Source of the DNA: Xenopus tropicalis
Taxonomy: Eukaryota > Chordata > Amphibia > Anura > Pipidae
NCBI RefSeq assembly: GCF_000004195.4
Contig: NC_030683.2
Coordinates: 87,755,410 to 87,819,409 of the forward strand
Direction of reading: 5' to 3'
DNA length: 64,000 nucleotides
Shown in pieces: positions 61,201 through 64,000 of this stretch (within the stretch, counting starts at the first letter, position 1; each line of letters starts with the position of its first letter). The position numbers were made by a program, and so were the translations under genes. Under the pieces are notes generated by a model. That model did no database searches. It was not told where the DNA came from and saw nothing but the letters and a program-made list of their open reading frames with translations.

Positions 61201-63664
61201 GATCAAATATATACATTTTGTCACAGGCTCCTGAGAGACTGGCAGTGGGGGGCAAGGCCAGATTTGTAACAAGTCATGAATCCAAGCACTCAAAAACGCA
61301 AGTACATTTTCTTGGTTTTATTACCAACAATGTAGCTATTTTTAGCAGAATTCCAGCATTGTAAAAGGTTTCTGCAAAAAACATTCACCGCATGTGATTT
61401 ACCAATAGGTAAAAGTTAAAAAAAGTGTGCAGTTTACTAAGTGCAAGTCAGTTGCAGGTGTAGGCAAAATACACAAAGAGAGCCCTATAAGTGACAAATT
61501 CTCTAGAAAGTTCTTAATTCTGGGGCTCTTTTCTATCCCAGGGCCCTTTATTTGGCTTTTTTTCTCCAAAGGGTTAAATAATATTATAAAACACTGGGAA
61601 GAAAGTTGCCTGCCTCTGGAACATATAATTTTATGTTTTTGAATGGTTTCCCCAAGCGATTCTGCATCACAGATAACGTTACAGTGAGATAAAAGCCAAT
61701 TATACACCATATCCAACTACATCTAAGTTTTAAAAGATCAGTCACACTCAAAATATGTACTTGCAGCAGATGCCATATCTATGTCATGTGGTACCACAGC
61801 AGCCCCTAGTGGAGCATTTTAACAACTGAACAATCTGAAATATCTGAATTTGGCTAATTGTTGAGAAATTTGTATTTTGAGTGTTGCATTTATTTGTTGC
61901 CTTTATTAGGCTGATTTCTCTGGAGAGATGAATAACATTTTAATTGACAAATGTCACTCTTACAATACAACTATGATGTTGGTGGACTACAGATCCCATC
62001 ATGTTTTATTAAAATGTGCTGAGATTTGCAGTAAGGTAAAAGCAACATCACCTTTAAGGGAGCTAAGTGTGTTGTGTTGGTGTTAATACAGGGACCCCCA
62101 GCTGGCTGAGGGATGCAACACATTTTTTTAATTACATTTTTAATAATTAAGGTAAGGCTTTTTTTACAAGGGTAGAGAAAAATATGAAAATAACCCCCAG
62201 GACTAATTTACCACCTAAAACCATGGATGTTTTGATGAGATTGAAACAAACAAGGAATAAAAACCAGAAACCAGAATAAATGCAAATGGTAACAACATAT
62301 ACCTTACTATTATAGTTTGCTTTGGAATGTTTTCCAGATGTCTGTAATGATGTTCAGCTGTAGCTAATAGAGTTTCTGGCTATGGTATTCTGCTTGCACA
62401 TGTTCTAGGCAAAGAGGGACTTCTATAGTCCATACAAACTCACCAGAAAGGACAAAATATTGATGGAGGGGTAAATAGGAGGATAGTGTGTGTTGGCCCC
62501 CAGGATGTGATGCTGTAGTGCTGATATCCAAAGATCCCTCTCATTGGAGCTGAGGCAGGAAATCTGGCGAGCTTCTATCATTGGACCTGCAGAAGAGTGC
62601 GACAAGCATGATTTTATTCATGTTTAATCAGACAAGTGAATAAAGTTCAAGAGAATCATTAATATAGAGGCATCACTAGAACTTGCTAACCTTTCAATAA
62701 TACAGTATCCCATACTAATCATCTCATTTCCTGGGGTATAACTAACATGGAGGAGGGGCAGGCATGTGATCCAGTAACAAATAAAAACACATATTCTTGT
62801 ATGTACAGTATCATTGAAGAGAGTATGTATACTTTGGCAATAATAATAATAATAATAATACATGCATTTGGGAGTTAGCTATTGCCCCATTCACAAGAAT
62901 GAAACTGCAGTTGCTTGGCAGTGCATGCACACCTTTTAGATGGAGCAATAACTTGTGATCCATCTATATTTGCTGGTTGTAATTTGGTCCAAATCCACTA
63001 TACTAGATACTTGGCAGCAGTGTTTGTGTTTATTCAATAGCTGTGAAAAGTGTTTATCACATATTGCGTAATACTTACCACTGATTTCAAAGGTATGTCC
63101 TCTACTTGTCCATAAGCAATACACTCTCATTCCAGAAAGGGGCAAAAGACCCTGCAAAAAAAGCAGATTCCATATTTTATGCAATAACTCAAAGAACAAA
63201 ATCATCAGTAATAATTAGTGTTTCTGTTACTAGTAATTAAAGTCTGGTGTATTTCTCACAGTGAGATCCTAGTTCCAATGTATAATGCCCTCCAAGGTGA
63301 ACTCCAAGGGATTCTCTACTACCCTGTCTAATGCACTTAAATCCATTTACTAGAAGAAAATTCTGCATACCTGTTTAAAGATACACTGGGTCTTGTTTTT
63401 CAAATGTTTAGTAAACATCCAAAGTATAAGGATATATGCATGTGTGTGTCTGTTGCATGTGTGATATAGTGAAGGTTTATTAACCTTAGTGTATACTCAA
63501 TTGAGGGTAAAAGGTATAAGCTAGACTGACTAGGCATTGGCTATATAACAATAAAAAGATCTCTGTAGATATTGTACCTGATAAATAAATCTTCTTTCTT
63601 GATGATCCAGAGACAAAATCAGCAAATGAAAAGGAAACAGTACCAAAAAGCACTCCAAAATCTC
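52219..63664 (-). CDS. plekhn1: PLEKHN1-like protein, two PH domains (partial gene)
   Basis: Minus-strand exons 63578-63664, 63079-63151, 62444-62586, [gap], 55025-55209, 54300-54386, 53549-53624 and 52219-52295. The first three build a PH-like domain with FLVLFPFHLLILSLD, then GLLPLSGMRVYCL, then NERDLWISALQHH. The last three build a second, with RLLVLFSEDLVFLSID, GTLPLNAIHIEE and GDYNHLVFYLQK. Human PLEKHN1 has the same two-PH layout (L-V-L-Y-P..., G-E-L-P-L-R-A-V-H-I), and the linker G-N-A-I-Y-L-S-A-V-R-V also aligns. PLEKHN1 is a lipid-binding, mitochondria-associated PH protein. The 5' exons lie past 64000. Phase shows at least one exon is missing between 62444 and 55209, and the 3' end is unresolved. 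TSS and regulation are outside the window. Confidence 0.75.
53549..53624 (-). CDS. plekhn1: plekhn1-like exon: second PH domain, middle
   Basis: 76 bp, acceptor 'gttttaccttctag', donor 'GCAG|GTAAGT', ends in phase 1. It encodes GTLPLNAIHIEESNTWDGRL and E-F-Q-I-A. Confidence 0.8.
54300..54386 (-). CDS. plekhn1: plekhn1-like exon: second PH domain, strands 1-2
   Basis: 87 bp, phase 0-0, acceptor 'tgtattttataaag', donor 'CAG|GTAAAT'. It encodes DFEDRLLVLFSEDLVFLSID and nine more residues. It is clearly homologous to exon 63578-63664. Confidence 0.8.
55025..55209 (-). CDS. plekhn1: plekhn1-like exon: linker and start of second PH
   Basis: 185 bp, acceptor 'aatatttttgtag', donor 'GCA|GTAAGT'. 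The frame needs one base from an upstream exon, while the exon at 62444 ends in phase 0, so a short exon between them is unseen. It encodes KKRELLRYLISCPIKNWEGK and GNAIYLSAVRVAHTIDA. Confidence 0.75.
55925..56627 (-). mobile_element. CR1-type LINE fragment (intron of plekhn1-like gene)
   Basis: Minus-strand residues [20 protein letters not shown] (56404-56733 frame) and LRGDMITLYKYIRGDYRQMG (56030-56362) with FTVRAVRLGNALPSDVV. It is nearly the same sequence as the copy at 1.8-2.6 kb, including the 3' 'ccatcaagttcaacccatcc'. A frameshift lies near 56395. It is cut at 56627, where unrelated sequence begins. Confidence 0.88.
56628..58726. other. intron sequence, nothing recognised
   Basis: No exon of the minus-strand gene could be placed here, although one short linking exon must exist between 55209 and 62444. 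The plus-strand open frame at 57368 has no support. Confidence 0.35.
58816..60630 (+). mobile_element. 5'-truncated L2-type LINE
   Basis: A non-LTR retrotransposon lacking its 5' half, including the endonuclease. It ends in 'aaacttgaaacttgaact', a short-unit tail in place of poly(A), which is usual for L2/CR1-group LINEs. It inserted into the older MITE. The host gene is on the other strand. Confidence 0.9.
58868..60358 (+). CDS. L2-type reverse transcriptase, open but 5'-truncated
   Basis: 496 codons remain open up to TGA. GTG at 58868 is not a real start: the frame continues upstream to the truncation point. Motifs in order: KAPGPDNIPGRVFK, NDYRPVALTS, LFIDYSSAFNTI (first catalytic Asp), STGAPQGCVLSPLLYTLF, KFADDTTIIG (the FADD active site) and the C-terminal SLFTLLPSGRRYRSIHTRTS. 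All RT blocks are present, so it is much better preserved than the CR1 pieces nearby. The clade call (L2 rather than Rex1 or CR1) is by resemblance only. Confidence 0.9.
   Translation: MGEVTASLPDELNTFYAHFDKHLSQELWFKEDGRPYQISQADVCKHFRKVNTRKAPGPDNIPGRVFKACAHELADVYTDIFNLSLLQSAVPTCFKRTTIIPVPKKMNVSCLNDYRPVALTSIAMKCFERIVKAHITSLLPASLDPLQFAYRSNRSTDDAIAIALHTALSHLDQRNTYVRMLFIDYSSAFNTIVPSRLVMKLRDLNIGSSLCSWILDFLTNRPQVVRIGNITSSTLTLSTGAPQGCVLSPLLYTLFTHDCTATHSSNTIIKFADDTTIIGCISNGDESAYRAEVRALTSWCRDNNLLLNVSKTKELIVDYRRLQGGGHTPIHIEGAEVERVSCFRFLGINISEDLSWSHHVGVITKAARQRLFFLRRLRRFSMDSRILTNFYRCTIESILPGCITTWYGSCNALDRKALQRVVRSAERITRTELPAMQDLYRQRCRRKMQRILSDPSHPSHSLFTLLPSGRRYRSIHTRTSRYRDSFYPQVIRLLNC
60872..62443. other. 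intron sequence with a CR1 tail
   Basis: Apart from the CR1 3' end at 61100-61197, no feature was recognised. The minus-strand open frame 61399-61716 has no acceptable flanking splice sites and no known domain. Confidence 0.35.
61100..61197 (+). mobile_element. CR1 3' end fragment
   Basis: 'gggttgaacttaatggactc' and 'tttttaacactatgtaacta' are the plus-strand form of the CR1 3' terminus seen inverted at 1788-1850. It is about 100 bp long. Confidence 0.7.
62444..62586 (-). CDS. plekhn1: plekhn1-like exon: first PH domain C-helix and linker
   Basis: 143 bp, acceptor 'cactcttctgcag', donor 'CTG|GTGAGT'. It encodes GPMIEARQISCLSSNERDLW then I-S-A-L-Q, the closing helix with the conserved Trp of PH domains, plus a proline-rich 23-residue linker. 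Confidence 0.8.
62838..62860. repeat. (TAA)n microsatellite
   Basis: About seven TAA units in an intron. Confidence 0.9.
63079..63151 (-). CDS. plekhn1: plekhn1-like exon: first PH domain, middle
   Basis: 73 bp, acceptor 'tgctttttttgcag', donor 'GTG|GTAAGT', ends in phase 1. It encodes GLLPLSGMRVYCLW and then T-F-E-I-S, the G-x-L-P-L core of the domain. Confidence 0.8.
63578..63664 (-). CDS. plekhn1: plekhn1-like exon: first PH domain, strands 1-2
   Basis: 87 bp, phase 0 at both ends, acceptor 'gcactctccacag', donor 'CAG|GTACAA'. It encodes EILECFLVLFPFHLLILSLD and nine more residues. It has the same length and phase as exon 54300-54386. Confidence 0.75.
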
Positions 63665-64000
63665 CTGTGGAGAGTGCAAATGGATATCAGTTAAAAAAAA
63701 TCATGTGAATAATTCATGCAAAGTTTTAAAACATTCTGCTGTCACTCTGCTGTGAAAAGAAATGAATCTACCACAATTAAAAGCATCTTTGCTTTAAAAA
63801 CACATGACTCCTAAATAAACCAGTCAATATTTTATTCACCCTTTTTCCCCCTCGTGCTCTTGGTTCTCTTGTGTAGATGATTCATTGTGCAGATGGGCTG
63901 CAATTAGTTTACTTCTAGCACTTCTAGCACAAAATATATAGTAGATGCTAATTTGGCTGCTAATTCTATTTTTGCAAAGATGTATAGTTCTATACAATGT

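Overview
The window looks like frog nuclear DNA, most likely Xenopus or a close relative. It is AT-rich, genes are split by long introns, and most of the sequence is interspersed repeats. The repeat types (CR1 and L2 LINEs, a Tc1 transposon, a tRNA-type SINE, and many short palindromic MITEs starting with motifs such as GGGGCTGATTTACTAA, CAGGTATGGGA, AGTGATGAGCGAA and GAGATTAGTCGCC) are those I associate with Xenopus. The species call is inference from repeat content.

Two host genes can be supported. On the + strand, seven exons from 29466 to 42463 join in phase with GT/AG splice sites into a 233-residue type I membrane receptor of the TNF receptor superfamily. Its tail motif (SCQYPEEERGEK) is close to GITR (TNFRSF18). 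One cysteine-rich stretch resembles CD27. On the - strand, seven exons from 63664 down to 52219 encode two PH-like domains that match the two PH domains of PLEKHN1. The 5' end of this gene lies beyond the right edge, and at least one linking exon and the 3' end are unresolved. PLEKHN1 and TNFRSF18 lie close together in mammals (human 1p36.33), which supports both names.

Layout: 1-29.4 kb has no exon I can defend and holds CR1 pieces, MITEs, a 16-bp tandem repeat and a hAT-like element. 29.5-42.5 kb is the receptor gene, with introns full of nested repeats. 42.5-51 kb holds a perfect 217-bp palindrome, a damaged Tc1 transposon, Harbinger-like MITEs, a SINE and a CR1 piece. 51-64 kb is the plekhn1-like gene, with a CR1 fragment and a 5'-truncated L2 nested inside an older MITE in its introns.

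The two genes are convergent: receptor on +, PH protein on -. Nothing suggests a shared pathway. I found no evidence for a new multi-gene system. The points most worth a second look are the GITR/CD27 mosaic receptor, the exon-level duplication of the PH domain, the unassigned open frames at 51.06-51.75 kb, and the perfect palindrome carrying a hammerhead-ribozyme-like core.
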